Origin: Peptococcaceae bacterium
GTDB lineage: Bacteria; Bacillota; Desulfitobacteriia; Desulfitobacteriales; Syntrophobotulaceae
Length of the DNA stretch: 64,000 bases
Assembly (NCBI GenBank): GCA_009782825.1
Contig: WRII01000007.1
Coordinates: forward strand, 1 to 64,000
Reading direction: 5' to 3'
Shown here: in pieces, positions 1 to 8,687 of the stretch
How the letters are laid out: each line of letters opens with the position of its first letter
Numbering within the stretch: the first letter of the stretch is position 1
Position numbers and translations under genes: made by a program
The notes under the pieces: generated by a model
Told to the model about the DNA's origin: nothing
What the model saw: only the letters and a program-made list of their open reading frames with translations
Databases searched by the model: none

Positions 1-144
1 TATCTTGTTCCCAGAAAGAAGTTTATTACTATTGACAACGAAGAGACGCTCTTGCGCTTGCTGTCGTTATGTTCCCGGTCTGCAAATGAAGCTTATCAGA
101 AACTGAAGCGGACAACACAGCCTGCTCAGATTGTGTTGTTTTGA
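1..144 (+). CDS. C-terminal end of an unidentified protein (cut by window start)
   Basis: An open frame enters from the left edge and stops at TGA 142-144, giving 47 residues that begin YLVPRKKFITIDNEETLLRL. The short basic and polar tail could be the end of a transposase, but no catalytic motif lies inside the window, so the family is not established. The gene start lies outside the window. The next 80 bases hold no gene. Confidence 0.45.
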   Translation, partial: YLVPRKKFITIDNEETLLRLLSLCSRSANEAYQKLKRTTQPAQIVLF

Positions 145-227
145 TGTTTGTTGATTTGTTTGGGGGTTGCGGTAGGCCACTCAGTGAATGTCATTGAATG
201 TAGAAAATAATGTCAACTCCCGAATTC

Positions 228-257
228 TTGACACACTCTCCCTCCCTATGGTATATT
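228..257 (+). promoter_or_regulatory. Sigma-70-type promoter
   Basis: TTGACA at 228-233 and TATATT at 252-257 are separated by 18 bases. The site lies just upstream of a GGGGGA ribosome-binding site and the small ORF at 283. It is the best promoter match in the first 500 bases. Confidence 0.6.
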
Positions 258-282
258 AGATCTTAAGACAGGGGGAAAACTC

Positions 283-381
283 ATGTTTGTATTAGGGGTT
301 GCTTTTGTTTTGAATCTGCTGTTGCTAAGCCTCGTTTTATCATATAAAAACGTGGTGTGTTGTCGCATTTCAAAAACATAA
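283..381 (+). CDS. Small single-pass membrane peptide (32 aa)
   Basis: ATG at 283 follows GGGGGAAAAC (271-280) and a good promoter at 228-257. The peptide is 32 residues: a hydrophobic segment of about 20 residues (VLGVAFVLNLLLLSLVLS) followed by a short tail with two adjacent cysteines and basic residues. A terminator-like hairpin follows at 423-457, so the ORF appears to be a self-contained transcription unit. No family was recognised. It could be a small regulatory membrane protein or a type I toxin-like peptide, but no antisense RNA was identified, so function is open. Confidence 0.45.
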   Translation: MFVLGVAFVLNLLLLSLVLSYKNVVCCRISKT

Positions 382-422
382 AGCCGTTCACTCAGCAAGA
401 AGTTTTTGAATCAAGGTAAAAG

Positions 423-457
423 AAGGCCTGGGCGATGATGAATCGCACAGGTCTTTT
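423..457 (+). terminator. Rho-independent terminator candidate
   Basis: AAGGCCTGGGCGAT at 423-436 pairs, with one G:U and one mismatch, to ATCGCACAGGTCTTTT starting at 442. The loop is short and the 3' side ends in TTTT. It sits between the small peptide gene and the acyl-CoA synthetase. Confidence 0.5.
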
Positions 458-491
458 GATTATAATATACTAAAGCAACGGAGGGACTCAG

Positions 492-2132
492 ATGAACGCA
501 TTAAGAGACATCACCATCGGCGGCATGTTGGAGGAAACAGCGAACAAATTCCCGACCCACCAGGCGGTCAAGTACATTGAAATGGAGTTTAACAAAACCT
601 ACTACGATTTCAACCGCAAAGTTGACCGTATTGCCAAGGGGCTTATGGGTATGGGGCTGAACAAGGGCGACCATGTCGCCGTTTGGGCTACCAACTATCC
701 CCAATGGCTGGTACTCATGTTTGCCACAGCCAAGATTGGTGTCGTCCTTGTCACGGTCAACACAAACTATAAAGAATACGAATTGGAATTCTTACTTAAG
801 CATTCAGACAGCAAAGCGCTGTTTATATGTGACGGGCTCAAGGATATTGATTGCGAAAAAATCATCTATTCCATCTGTCCTGAACTCAGAACATGCGACA
901 AAGGCAAATTAGAGTCCCCAAAACTTCCCAACTTAAAAATGATCATCTCTTTTGACAATTATTATAGCGGCATGTACCACTGGAACGAGATTGAATCCTT
1001 TGGCGTCCTCGTTTCAGAAAAAGAATATGGGGACAGAAAAGCAAGCCTTGATCCGGATGATGCCATCAATATGCAGTACACATCAGGAACGACAGGGTTT
1101 CCCAAAGGGGTTATGCTGACCCACAAGAACATTGTCAATAATGGTCTGTCCATTGGCGATTGTATGAAATTTACAGAAAATGACCGTCTCTGCATCCCGG
1201 TTCCCTTTTTCCATTGCTTTGGGATGGTGCTGGCAATCATGGCCTGCGTTACTCACGGAACGACGATGCTGCCCCTGCTTTGGTACACCCCCATGAAAGT
1301 GATGCATGTCATTGAATACGAAAGATGCACAGCCGTTCATGGCGTGCCCACCATGTTTATCGGCGTCCTGGAACATCGTGATTTTGCTGAATATGACTAC
1401 TCAACCCTCCGCACGGGCATCATGGCGGGATCTCCCTGTCCCATTAAAGTGATGCAGGATGTTATAGATAAAATGAATATGCAAGATATCACCATAGTCT
1501 ATGGACAAACAGAGGCCTCGCCGGGATGTACACAAACAACAGTTGACGACAGCGTGGAGAAGCGTGTCAATACTGTTGGCAAAACATTGCCGTTCATAGA
1601 AAGCAAAATTGTCAATCCCGACACCGGCGAAGAAGTTGGCGTTGGCGAAAGCGGCGAGTTCTGTGTGCGTGGATATAACATCATGAAGGGCTATTACAAA
1701 CTGGAAGAGGCCACCAAGGAGGCTATTGACAGCGAAGGCTGGCTCCATACGGGCGACCTGGCCACAGTTGATCACGATGGGTATTATAAAATCACAGGAC
1801 GCATCAAAGATATGATTATTCGTGGAGGCGAAAATATTTTTCCAAAAGAGATTGAAGACTTTATCTACACTCATGAGGCGGTGGCGGATGTGGCCGTTGT
1901 TGCGATTCCGTCTAAAAAATATGGCGAGGAAGTCTGCGCGTATGTTATTTTGAAGCAAGACGCCACGGCGACGGAGGAGGAGATCAGAAGATATGTCAAT
2001 AAAAGGCTGGCTAAACATAAGGTGCCCCGCCGCGTCTTGTTTACAGACAAATTTCCTCTTACCGCAAGTGGCAAAGTGCAAAAATATATTCTGCGTGACA
2101 AGGCTGTGGAGGAGTTGAAGTTGGAGGGGTAA
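492..2132 (+). CDS. Acyl-CoA synthetase (AMP-forming), fatty-acid-CoA ligase type
   Basis: The 546-residue protein is a full-length member of the AMP-binding (ANL) family, which adenylates a carboxylic acid with ATP and transfers the acyl group to CoA. The phosphate-binding loop YTSGTTGFPKGV lies at about 196-207, the YGQTEASPG motif at about 337, HTGDLATVDHDGY at about 419, the hinge GRIKDMI near 436, and the catalytic lysine of TASGK at residue 528. The start ATG follows GGAGGG with normal spacing. The length and motif spacing fit medium- or long-chain fatty acyl-CoA ligases, but substrate chain length cannot be read from sequence. It is cytoplasmic, with no signal peptide. It appears monocistronic and ends in a G-rich stretch before ftsH. 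Confidence 0.88.
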   Translation: MNALRDITIGGMLEETANKFPTHQAVKYIEMEFNKTYYDFNRKVDRIAKGLMGMGLNKGDHVAVWATNYPQWLVLMFATAKIGVVLVTVNTNYKEYELEFLLKHSDSKALFICDGLKDIDCEKIIYSICPELRTCDKGKLESPKLPNLKMIISFDNYYSGMYHWNEIESFGVLVSEKEYGDRKASLDPDDAINMQYTSGTTGFPKGVMLTHKNIVNNGLSIGDCMKFTENDRLCIPVPFFHCFGMVLAIMACVTHGTTMLPLLWYTPMKVMHVIEYERCTAVHGVPTMFIGVLEHRDFAEYDYSTLRTGIMAGSPCPIKVMQDVIDKMNMQDITIVYGQTEASPGCTQTTVDDSVEKRVNTVGKTLPFIESKIVNPDTGEEVGVGESGEFCVRGYNIMKGYYKLEEATKEAIDSEGWLHTGDLATVDHDGYYKITGRIKDMIIRGGENIFPKEIEDFIYTHEAVADVAVVAIPSKKYGEEVCAYVILKQDATATEEEIRRYVNKRLAKHKVPRRVLFTDKFPLTASGKVQKYILRDKAVEELKLEG

Positions 2133-2169
2133 ATGGGGTAATGGAATGGAGTAAATGGGGGAAATGGGG
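2126..2169 (+). other. G-rich tract with four runs of G4 or longer
   Basis: Runs of GGGG occur at 2126-2129, 2135-2138, 2157-2161 and 2166-2169, covering the stop codon of the acyl-CoA synthetase gene and its immediate downstream region. The loops are 5, 18 and 4 bases, so a quadruplex is possible but the middle loop is long. The surrounding bases look like imperfect repeats of GTAAATGGGG. The rest of the gap to ftsH (2170-2313) shows no further feature. Confidence 0.35.
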
Positions 2170-2313
2170 TCATGGCATCACAGTTGAATATGCCGTCCAG
2201 ATGTGTCATAATTAATACTAAATCTGGTGAGAAAACATTTATAAGTATGCCATAAAGGGTGAATAATGATTATAGTGTGTTCTTTGCTGTGAAAGGGGGT
2301 CACTATTCGCAAA

Positions 2314-4464
2314 ATGGAGAGTAACGACTTTGATAAACCGAATCAACTGAATGACCTAAATAACCTGAATAAGCCCAAAAAACAAAAACCCTCAGAGCCG
2401 GGAACGCCGCCGAATCGCAACGCCATGATGAATGTTTTGATTATGGGGATCTGTATCACATTGGCAGCGTATTTTTTCAATAATTTTTTGAATTCTCAAT
2501 CCAAGGCCGAGATTACTTACAGCCAGTTTATGGAACTTGTAGAGCAGAATACTGTGGAATTCGTGGAGATTGGGGATACACAGCTGCTGATCCAGCTTAA
2601 GGCTGACGCGGAGATAAAGACTCTCAATTCAGTCCTGGGTTTCCAGGACAGTGCCACGCAAAAAAAGATCGAGGAAAAACGGATCTCTTACTATACAGGC
2701 ATTGTAGAAGATCTCCAATTAAGGCCATGGCTGCGTGAACACGATGTGGATTTTACCAAGGCCATTGCCGATACCAATCCACTCCTTTCCTTTCTGTTTA
2801 TGTGGGTTCTGTTGCCGTTACTCATCTTTTATTTCATCTATCGCAGCTTGATCAAGCGGATGGGGGGAGATAGCAGTGGCAGCGGCGGCGGGTTCGGCGG
2901 ATTTATGAATGTCGGAAAATCAAAAGCCAAAATGTATCACATGGAAAAGGCTACAGGCGTGATTTTTGCGGATGTGGCCGGGCAGGATGAGGCGAAGGAG
3001 AGCCTCAATGAAATGGTGGATTTTCTGAACAACCCGGAAAAATACAAGGATATTGGCGCCAAACAGCCCAAAGGAGCCCTGCTGGTGGGCCCGCCAGGGA
3101 CGGGCAAAACCCTTCTCGCTAAGGCTGTCTCCGGGGAAGCCGGAGTTCCCTTTTTCTCCTTGTCAGGATCCGAATTTGTAGAGATGTTTGTAGGCGTGGG
3201 GGCCAGCCGTGTCCGGGATTTATTCGAGCAGGCAAAGAAACACTCGCCATGCATTGTTTTTATTGACGAAATTGATGCGATTGGCAAGAGCCGGGATAAC
3301 CAGATGGGTGGCAACGATGAACGGGAACAGACATTGAATCAGCTATTGTCGGAAATGGATGGGTTTGACTCAACGAAGACAGTCGTCATTCTGGCAGCGA
3401 CCAACCGCCCGGAAATCCTGGACAAAGCCCTGCTCAGGCCCGGGCGCTTCGACAGAAGAATTGTTGTGGAGAAGCCGGATCTGATTGGCCGTGAAGCCAT
3501 TCTGGTCGTCCACGCGGCTAAGGTTAAAATGGATGACAGTGTGGATTTGCGGGAGATTGCGCTGATGACCAGCGGCGCGGCAGGGGCCGACCTGGCGAAT
3601 ATGATCAACGAGGCCGCTCTGCATGCGGTACGCATGGGCCGCGAGGCGGTGAGCCAGGCGGATCTGATGGAGGCTGTCGAAACCGTGATCGCGGGCAAAG
3701 AGAAGAAAGACCGGGTGCTCAACAGCAAAGAGAAACGTCTCGTGGCCTATCACGAAGTGGGCCACGCGTTAGCTGCTGCTTTGCAAAAGGAATCCATGCC
3801 GGTTCAGAAGATTACCATTGTGCCGCGGACTATGGGGTCTCTGGGTTACACCATGCAAACCCCTGAAGAAGAGACATACCTGATGACAAAAACCGCCATG
3901 GAGTCGCAAATCACGACCCTTCTGTCCGGGCGCGCGGCTGAGGAAGTGGAATTCAGTGAAATGACCACTGGGGCCGCCAATGATATAGAGCGGGCCACAA
4001 AGATGGCGCGCAGTATGGTGACGCAGTATGGCATGAGCGATACGTTCGGCATGATGGGTTTGGAGAGCGCTCAGAACCAGTATTTGGACGGGCGCAACGT
4101 ACTCACCTGCTCCGAATCCACAGGGGCCGCTATCGACAGAGAAGTACGCGAAATTCTCAAACAAAGCTATACCCGGGCCGTCGGGCTTCTGCAGGAAAAC
4201 AGGGAAGCCATGACACGGATTTCCGAATATTTGGTTGAAAAAGAGACCATTTCAGGGGCGCAATTTATGAGGCTGCTCAAAGGGGAAGAGATGTCGTCTG
4301 CCAACGAGGCTGCCTCAAAAGACCAGGGAAAAACATTGGGTGAGATCACAGGAGGGAACACGGAAGTTACGGAGGTTGCCGATCCAAGCGCCGTTGACCA
4401 AGGAATCGCCGAGACCGATAATGGGGTTTCGTACGGAGCCGGACTGGTAGGCCATCAGACCTGA
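2314..4464 (+). CDS. ftsH: ATP-dependent zinc metalloprotease FtsH
   Basis: This 716-residue membrane-anchored AAA+ protease degrades misfolded membrane proteins and short-lived regulators. Residues about 38-60 and 155-180 are hydrophobic segments flanking an extracytoplasmic domain. The AAA module has Walker [10 protein letters not shown] at 258-266, Walker [13 protein letters not shown] from 313, and a second region of homology ending LLRPGRFDR. The zinc site is HEVGH at 480-484 with the third ligand probably Asp557 in TTGAANDIE. The second motif residue differs from the common HEAGH, but the HExxH core is intact. The N terminus carries an Asn/Leu-rich low-complexity stretch and the C terminus an acidic tail, both longer than usual. 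AGGGGGT upstream is a somewhat distant ribosome-binding site. Confidence 0.95.
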   Translation: MESNDFDKPNQLNDLNNLNKPKKQKPSEPGTPPNRNAMMNVLIMGICITLAAYFFNNFLNSQSKAEITYSQFMELVEQNTVEFVEIGDTQLLIQLKADAEIKTLNSVLGFQDSATQKKIEEKRISYYTGIVEDLQLRPWLREHDVDFTKAIADTNPLLSFLFMWVLLPLLIFYFIYRSLIKRMGGDSSGSGGGFGGFMNVGKSKAKMYHMEKATGVIFADVAGQDEAKESLNEMVDFLNNPEKYKDIGAKQPKGALLVGPPGTGKTLLAKAVSGEAGVPFFSLSGSEFVEMFVGVGASRVRDLFEQAKKHSPCIVFIDEIDAIGKSRDNQMGGNDEREQTLNQLLSEMDGFDSTKTVVILAATNRPEILDKALLRPGRFDRRIVVEKPDLIGREAILVVHAAKVKMDDSVDLREIALMTSGAAGADLANMINEAALHAVRMGREAVSQADLMEAVETVIAGKEKKDRVLNSKEKRLVAYHEVGHALAAALQKESMPVQKITIVPRTMGSLGYTMQTPEEETYLMTKTAMESQITTLLSGRAAEEVEFSEMTTGAANDIERATKMARSMVTQYGMSDTFGMMGLESAQNQYLDGRNVLTCSESTGAAIDREVREILKQSYTRAVGLLQENREAMTRISEYLVEKETISGAQFMRLLKGEEMSSANEAASKDQGKTLGEITGGNTEVTEVADPSAVDQGIAETDNGVSYGAGLVGHQT

Positions 4465-4478
4465 AAAGGAGATTATGC

Positions 4479-6170
4479 GTGGAAACAAGAAGACCTCCGG
4501 TAGGACATGAAAACTTTGAAGAGATTCGCACAGAAGATTTTTATTATGTGGATAAAACATCATTCATTACAACATTGATGTGCAATCGAGGGAAAGCCAA
4601 TCTCTTTACACGTCCCCGCCGCTTTGGCAAAACCCTGAATATGAGCATGTTGCAAAGCTTTTTCGAGATCAACAGAAATAATCAAGACCTCTTTGCCGGG
4701 CTGGATATTGCCCAGGAACCGATCCTCTGTAAAGAACATATGAACAAGTACCCTGTGATCTTCCTGACCTTGAAAAGCGTGGAAGCCGAAGACTTTACGG
4801 GCGCTTTGGCAAGGATAGGAGTTCAAGTTGCCAACGAATGCAGGAGATTGTCTTTCTTGGCTCAGAGTCAACAAATCGGACCGGATGATCAGAGCGACTT
4901 CATGGCATTGAAGGCGCGAACCGCCACACCGCAGCAACTTAAGGATAGCTTAAAGACCCTCTCCCGTATACTCGAATCTCATTTTGGCCAAAAGGTGGTT
5001 CTGCTCATAGACGAATATGACGTTCCCCTGGATAAAGCCTTTCACAGAGGCTATTATGACAAAATGATTTCTTTCATGCGTATTTTCCTGGGCGAAGCTC
5101 TGAAAACCAACTCTTCGTTAAAGTTTGCGGTCATCACAGGGTGCTTGCGTATCTCCAGAGAGAGCATATTTACCGGGCTCAACAATCTCAAAGTATACAC
5201 GATTACAGATCCTCGTCATGATGAGCACTTTGGTTTTACAGATGAGGAAATCAAAAGGATTTTGGAGGACTACAACCTTTCCTCAGCGTATGAAGAATTG
5301 CGCCAGTGGTACAACGGGTACCGTTTTGGGAAGAAGGATGTGTATTGCCCTTGGGATATCATGAACCATGTGGACAGACTCTTGGCGGATCCCCAGGCTG
5401 AGCCAGAGTCTTACTGGAACAACACCAGCTCCAATGATATGGTCAGGCGGTTCATTGATAAAGCCGATAGCAACACCCGTTATGAGATCGAACAGCTTGT
5501 TGCCGGCGGGTATGTGGAAAAGGCCATCAAAACTAATCTAACCTATGCAGAGGTAGATGAAAGCCTTGACAACCTGTGGAGCGTATTGTTTCTTACAGGA
5601 TACTTAACACAACAGCCCACAGAAGAAAAGCTGTCCCGACACACCATGCGCTTGCGCATTCCCAATGAAGAGGTCAAAGAGATCTTTATTGAGAAAATTC
5701 AGAATTGGTTCGCGGAAAAGGTCAGAAACTCTTCCAGTCGCGAAGAGATGGAAGCCCTATACTGCGCCCTTCTGGAGGGAGATTGTAACATTATCGAAAA
5801 GATTCTGACCGCACAGTTGCGCACTACCATTAGCTATCATGATACCTATGAAGGCTATTATCACGGTTTTTTGGCGGGACTGCTAAAAGGCGGAGGTTTC
5901 TGGGGAGTAAGTTCCAATCGTGAAACTGGTGATGGGAGAAGCGATCTCCTGATTGTCACAGAAGATGGTGCAAAAGGGATCATCATTGAAGTCAAACGAG
6001 CAAATAGCTTGGAGGATATACCTATAAAATGCCAAGAGGCCCTGAGACAAGCCGAAACCAGAAACTATGCGGATGCCTTTTTGGAAAGAGGCCTTACCCG
6101 GGCTGGAGTATATGGGATCGCTTTCTGGAAAAAAAACTGCGGCGTTGCTAAGTGTGAGGAACGCAAGTGA
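4479..6170 (+). CDS. AAA-ATPase-like protein with C-terminal PD-(D/E)XK nuclease domain
   Basis: The 563-residue protein matches the AAA-ATPase-like/DUF1703 architecture common in anaerobes, often in many copies per genome. The N-terminal P-loop reads TRPRRFGKT (44-52), and the Walker B region is VVLLIDEYD with Asp178. The C-terminal nuclease-like motif has Asp489 in GDGRSDLLI and Glu504-Val-Lys506 in IIEVKR, the expected D...ExK arrangement. The start is GTG at 4479 after AAAGGAG, 14 bases past the ftsH stop. The family's function is not settled; links to mobile or defence-type loci are proposed for relatives, and that is only inference here. The broken AlbA_2 gene just downstream supports an accessory character. 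Confidence 0.8.
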   Translation: METRRPPVGHENFEEIRTEDFYYVDKTSFITTLMCNRGKANLFTRPRRFGKTLNMSMLQSFFEINRNNQDLFAGLDIAQEPILCKEHMNKYPVIFLTLKSVEAEDFTGALARIGVQVANECRRLSFLAQSQQIGPDDQSDFMALKARTATPQQLKDSLKTLSRILESHFGQKVVLLIDEYDVPLDKAFHRGYYDKMISFMRIFLGEALKTNSSLKFAVITGCLRISRESIFTGLNNLKVYTITDPRHDEHFGFTDEEIKRILEDYNLSSAYEELRQWYNGYRFGKKDVYCPWDIMNHVDRLLADPQAEPESYWNNTSSNDMVRRFIDKADSNTRYEIEQLVAGGYVEKAIKTNLTYAEVDESLDNLWSVLFLTGYLTQQPTEEKLSRHTMRLRIPNEEVKEIFIEKIQNWFAEKVRNSSSREEMEALYCALLEGDCNIIEKILTAQLRTTISYHDTYEGYYHGFLAGLLKGGGFWGVSSNRETGDGRSDLLIVTEDGAKGIIIEVKRANSLEDIPIKCQEALRQAETRNYADAFLERGLTRAGVYGIAFWKKNCGVAKCEERK

Positions 6171-6196
6171 TCATAGCTGCCTAGCTGCCTATTGCC

Positions 6197-6511
6197 GTGT
6201 ATCCCGGTAAGTTGTTAAACGCTCCCGAAGGTGAACATTTTGAGTTCAAGGAAGCGAAAACCCGCTTCGATTTCGGCGAAGCAACAAAATACTGCTGTGC
6301 ACTAGCCAACTGCGGCGGCGGGAAGCTCGTCTTTGGCATTACTGACAAACGACCTAAAGGGACCCCTCTAAAAGAGTTACATCAGGTTCTGCCAAGCCAT
6401 TCAAGAAGTCAAATCCAAGTTTTGCTTCGGGAATTACAAAACGAAACTTATCCATCTCTGCGCATCTTGATGCAACTAATGATTCTCCGATTGCCGAATA
6501 TAATGTATTGA
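6197..6511 (+). pseudogene. Broken AlbA_2 (Schlafen-type) putative DNA-binding protein
   Basis: From a GTG at 6197 the frame reads an AlbA_2-like N terminus (GEHFEFKEAKTRFDFGEATK, then ANCGGGKLVFGITDKRP). It jumps at about residue 57 to LHQVLPSHSRSQIQVLLREL, which resembles the C-terminal winged-helix part of full-length relatives that are several hundred residues long. The middle therefore appears deleted. After LLREL the frame degenerates, and another frame continues as ITKRNLSISAHLDATND. The 3' end runs into dispersed-repeat sequence. This is judged a deletion remnant, not a functional 104-residue protein. Confidence 0.65.
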
Positions 6512-6530
6512 CACTTCGCGTCTGTAAGGG
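6507..6530 (+). repeat. Partial copy of the dispersed repeat (3' hairpin part)
   Basis: TATTGACACTTCGCGTCTGTAAG-like sequence matches the 3' hairpin end of the full copy that follows 10 bases later. The stem GAC(A/G)C-TTC-GCGTC is recognisable with one mismatch. It suggests two insertions, or one partial duplication, of the element at this locus. Confidence 0.6.
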
Positions 6531-6538
6531 ACTATCAT

Positions 6539-6640
6539 CTAACGCGGGCTACGCCCGCAAGTGGTCAGTGATCAGTGGTTAGTGGTCAGTATTGGATTTT
6601 CTTGTTTTTTATTGACGCTTCGCGTCTGTAAGTTACTAAA
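6539..6640 (+). repeat. Full copy of a dispersed ~100-bp repeat
   Basis: In order the element has TAACGCGGGC with a GCGGGC/GCCCGC hairpin, four heptamers of the GTGGTCA type, an AT-rich core (ATTGGATTTTCTTG), a GACGC-TTC-GCGTC hairpin and a GTAAGTTACTAAA end. Parts of it recur at 6507, 38988, 44647 and, inverted, at 45679. No ORF within it encodes a transposase, so it resembles a MITE or REP-like element. The 3' end of the M48 protease gene lies inside this copy. Confidence 0.8.
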
Positions 6641-7984
6641 GCGGTTTGCCTGCGGATATAATTGGCCTTGGTTTGGTTGTGGATATGGCTGACCTTGGCT
6701 TGGCTGCGGATATGATTGGCCTTGGCCTGGCTGTGGATATGGGCGGCCTTGGTTTGGTTGTGGATATGGCTGACCTTGGCTTGGCTGCGGATATAATTGG
6801 CCTTGGTTTGGCTGCGGATATGGCTGACCTTGACCTGATTGTTGGGCGGGCTGCCTGGGGGGATATGAAGGAGCTTCTGCTGCAAAACCCAGCGCAACAT
6901 CTTCCAAATACCCGTTGGGCGGCTGTTGAGCCCAATGCTCCTTCATATTCTCAAGGTCTTCTTTACTAATATTGGGATTGAGCCTTTGGATGCGTTTCAA
7001 CATAGGCGGGTGCGTCGCAAAGATGCTTGACACACCCTTCCCAAACAGCATATGACCAAATTCTTGCGCTTTATCCTTATGATCCCTTAGTTTCGCCCCC
7101 GCCGGGACGCCGGAGATTTTCATCAAGGCCCCTGACAACCCTCTGGATTGCCGGGTAAATTGCACTGCCGACGCATCTGCCAGATACTCGCGCTGGCGGC
7201 TAATTCCCGCTTTGATGATCTTGCCAAATAAGACGCCAACATACCCAATGATCAACAAAACCAGGCCAAAGATCAGGGTGGGGATGCCATCTTTGCCTCT
7301 TCTGAGAGAGATACGCATAATCCATCCTGCAATAATACCCAATCCCATAATTCCAAAGATGATTCCGACAAAACGAAGGTTTATACGCATATCGCCATTG
7401 GCTATATGGCTGAATTCGTGGGCAATGACCGCCTGCAATTCTTCGCGGTTTAACTGATTCAATGCGCCTCTGGTAACGCCTATAACTGTGTTTTCGGGTT
7501 TATTCCCTGCCGCGAAGGCATTTATGCCAGGTTCATTTTCCAGGACATAAAGTTCCGGCATGGGGACACCTGAAGCGATGGCTATTTCTTCTACAACATT
7601 GCGATAGCGCCGCAATGTGAATTCCTGCACATCTTCCGGGACTTGCACGCCGCCTAACTGCCGCGCAATCTCTCCGCCTCCACCCCGCAGCGAGACAATA
7701 CGGTACAGTGACATCACTCCAACAACTAAAAGGACACTTAGTGTTGCCCATATGAGCGCCTTTGTAAAGTATCCCTTTATCAATAATGTTGGGATATCTT
7801 CCAAGGGCATGTTGTAAATAAATGCCAATGATACCATCACCAGAAGATTAACCGCAACAACTGTGAGAGCAACCCCAAAGATAAATAAAATGCTCAAGCG
7901 AAGCGTACCCCGGCGAGCCTTATTCTGATATTCAAAAAAATTCACTGCTGATACCTGCGGATTTCCGTATCCATTATCATTCAT
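6572..7984 (-). CDS. M48-family (HtpX-like) membrane zinc metalloprotease with QPYP-repeat tail
   Basis: The 470-residue protein has four hydrophobic segments (about 28-58, 75-95, 205-225 and 235-255) and the M48 zinc site HEFSH at 189-193 with the third ligand near Glu266 in REYLADASA. HtpX-type proteases cleave misfolded membrane proteins, with the active site facing the cytoplasm. Residues from about 375 onward are a low-complexity tail of roughly seven nonapeptides of the QPNQGQPYP type, not part of the usual family length of about 290-320. The last 22 residues or so (FSNLQTRSVNKKQENPI...) and the stop codon come from the dispersed repeat. It lies 78 bases after lemA, a common pairing, and probably shares its transcript. 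Confidence 0.85.
   Translation of the reverse strand: MNDNGYGNPQVSAVNFFEYQNKARRGTLRLSILFIFGVALTVVAVNLLVMVSLAFIYNMPLEDIPTLLIKGYFTKALIWATLSVLLVVGVMSLYRIVSLRGGGGEIARQLGGVQVPEDVQEFTLRRYRNVVEEIAIASGVPMPELYVLENEPGINAFAAGNKPENTVIGVTRGALNQLNREELQAVIAHEFSHIANGDMRINLRFVGIIFGIMGLGIIAGWIMRISLRRGKDGIPTLIFGLVLLIIGYVGVLFGKIIKAGISRQREYLADASAVQFTRQSRGLSGALMKISGVPAGAKLRDHKDKAQEFGHMLFGKGVSSIFATHPPMLKRIQRLNPNISKEDLENMKEHWAQQPPNGYLEDVALGFAAEAPSYPPRQPAQQSGQGQPYPQPNQGQLYPQPSQGQPYPQPNQGRPYPQPGQGQSYPQPSQGQPYPQPNQGQLYPQANRFSNLQTRSVNKKQENPILTTNH
6651..6839 (-). repeat. 27-bp in-frame tandem repeat in the M48 protease gene
   Basis: About seven tandem units of 27 bp encode nonapeptides of the form QPxQGQxYP on the minus strand. 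Units differ by a few substitutions. The array ends where the dispersed repeat begins. Confidence 0.85.
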
Positions 7985-8062
7985 TGCCGACCCCCCTCTG
8001 GAAATAGCAGGATTGCTGGATGGCCACCAACGCTCAATTTCATTCTTGGGTTGATTTTTGTC

Positions 8063-8671
8063 CTAGAACTGAACCTTAGGCGCTTCTTGAACCAAGTGCC
8101 GCTTCTCTACAGGAATCTCCAGCAAGGACGCCTGCTTAAACCCAAATATCCCAGCTGCAATCATGGTTGGAAAGGTTTCACGCTTCGTATTATATATCAT
8201 AGCGGAATCATTAAATCCCTGACGGGCAAAGGCGACTTTGTTTTCTGTGCTGGTGAGCTCCTCACTCAACTGCATCATATTCTGGCTGGCTTTGAGATCC
8301 GGGTAGCCCTCTGCTACGGCTAACAGGCGTCCCAATACACTGTTTAACTGTCCCTCGGATGTTGAGAGCTGTGCCATGACTTCCGGGTTGCCCGGTTGAG
8401 CTTTGGCTGCGTTTAACCCGGCCTGAGCCATTGAACGTGCGGCCACAACGGCTTCGAGAGTTTCCCGCTCGTGACTCATGTATTTTTTCACAGTTTCGAT
8501 AAGATTAGGAATTAAGTCAAAGCGCCGCTGCAACTGCACATCAATTTGGGCAAAGGCGTTTTGGTATCTGTTGCGGACGGCTACTAAACTGTTGTAACTT
8601 GCGATAAGCCAAAAAAAGACTCCTGCCAATAGGACGCCAATAACAATAACGATGATCAAGGATGTCGACAT
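8063..8671 (-). CDS. lemA: LemA family protein
   Basis: The 202-residue protein begins MSTSLIIVIVIGVLLAG, a single N-terminal transmembrane helix with a short outside tail. It continues with the conserved LemA core (NRYQNAFAQIDVQLQRRFDL, then YMSHERETLEAVVAAR). The helical cytoplasmic domain is intact. The ATG at 8671 was chosen over an upstream in-frame start because AAAGGTGGAG sits directly before it and the family begins here. LemA genes are often next to HtpX/M48 genes, as here; the molecular role is not well defined but is linked to membrane protein quality control. The gene starts 16 bases after hyaD ends. Confidence 0.88.
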   Translation of the reverse strand: MSTSLIIVIVIGVLLAGVFFWLIASYNSLVAVRNRYQNAFAQIDVQLQRRFDLIPNLIETVKKYMSHERETLEAVVAARSMAQAGLNAAKAQPGNPEVMAQLSTSEGQLNSVLGRLLAVAEGYPDLKASQNMMQLSEELTSTENKVAFARQGFNDSAMIYNTKRETFPTMIAAGIFGFKQASLLEIPVEKRHLVQEAPKVQF

Positions 8672-8687
8672 GTTCTCCACCTTTCCT

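Noticed and set aside
1401-2081. 226-residue ORF on the minus strand
   Set aside because: It lies entirely within the acyl-CoA synthetase gene, has no recognisable domain and no ribosome-binding site; it is a shadow frame.
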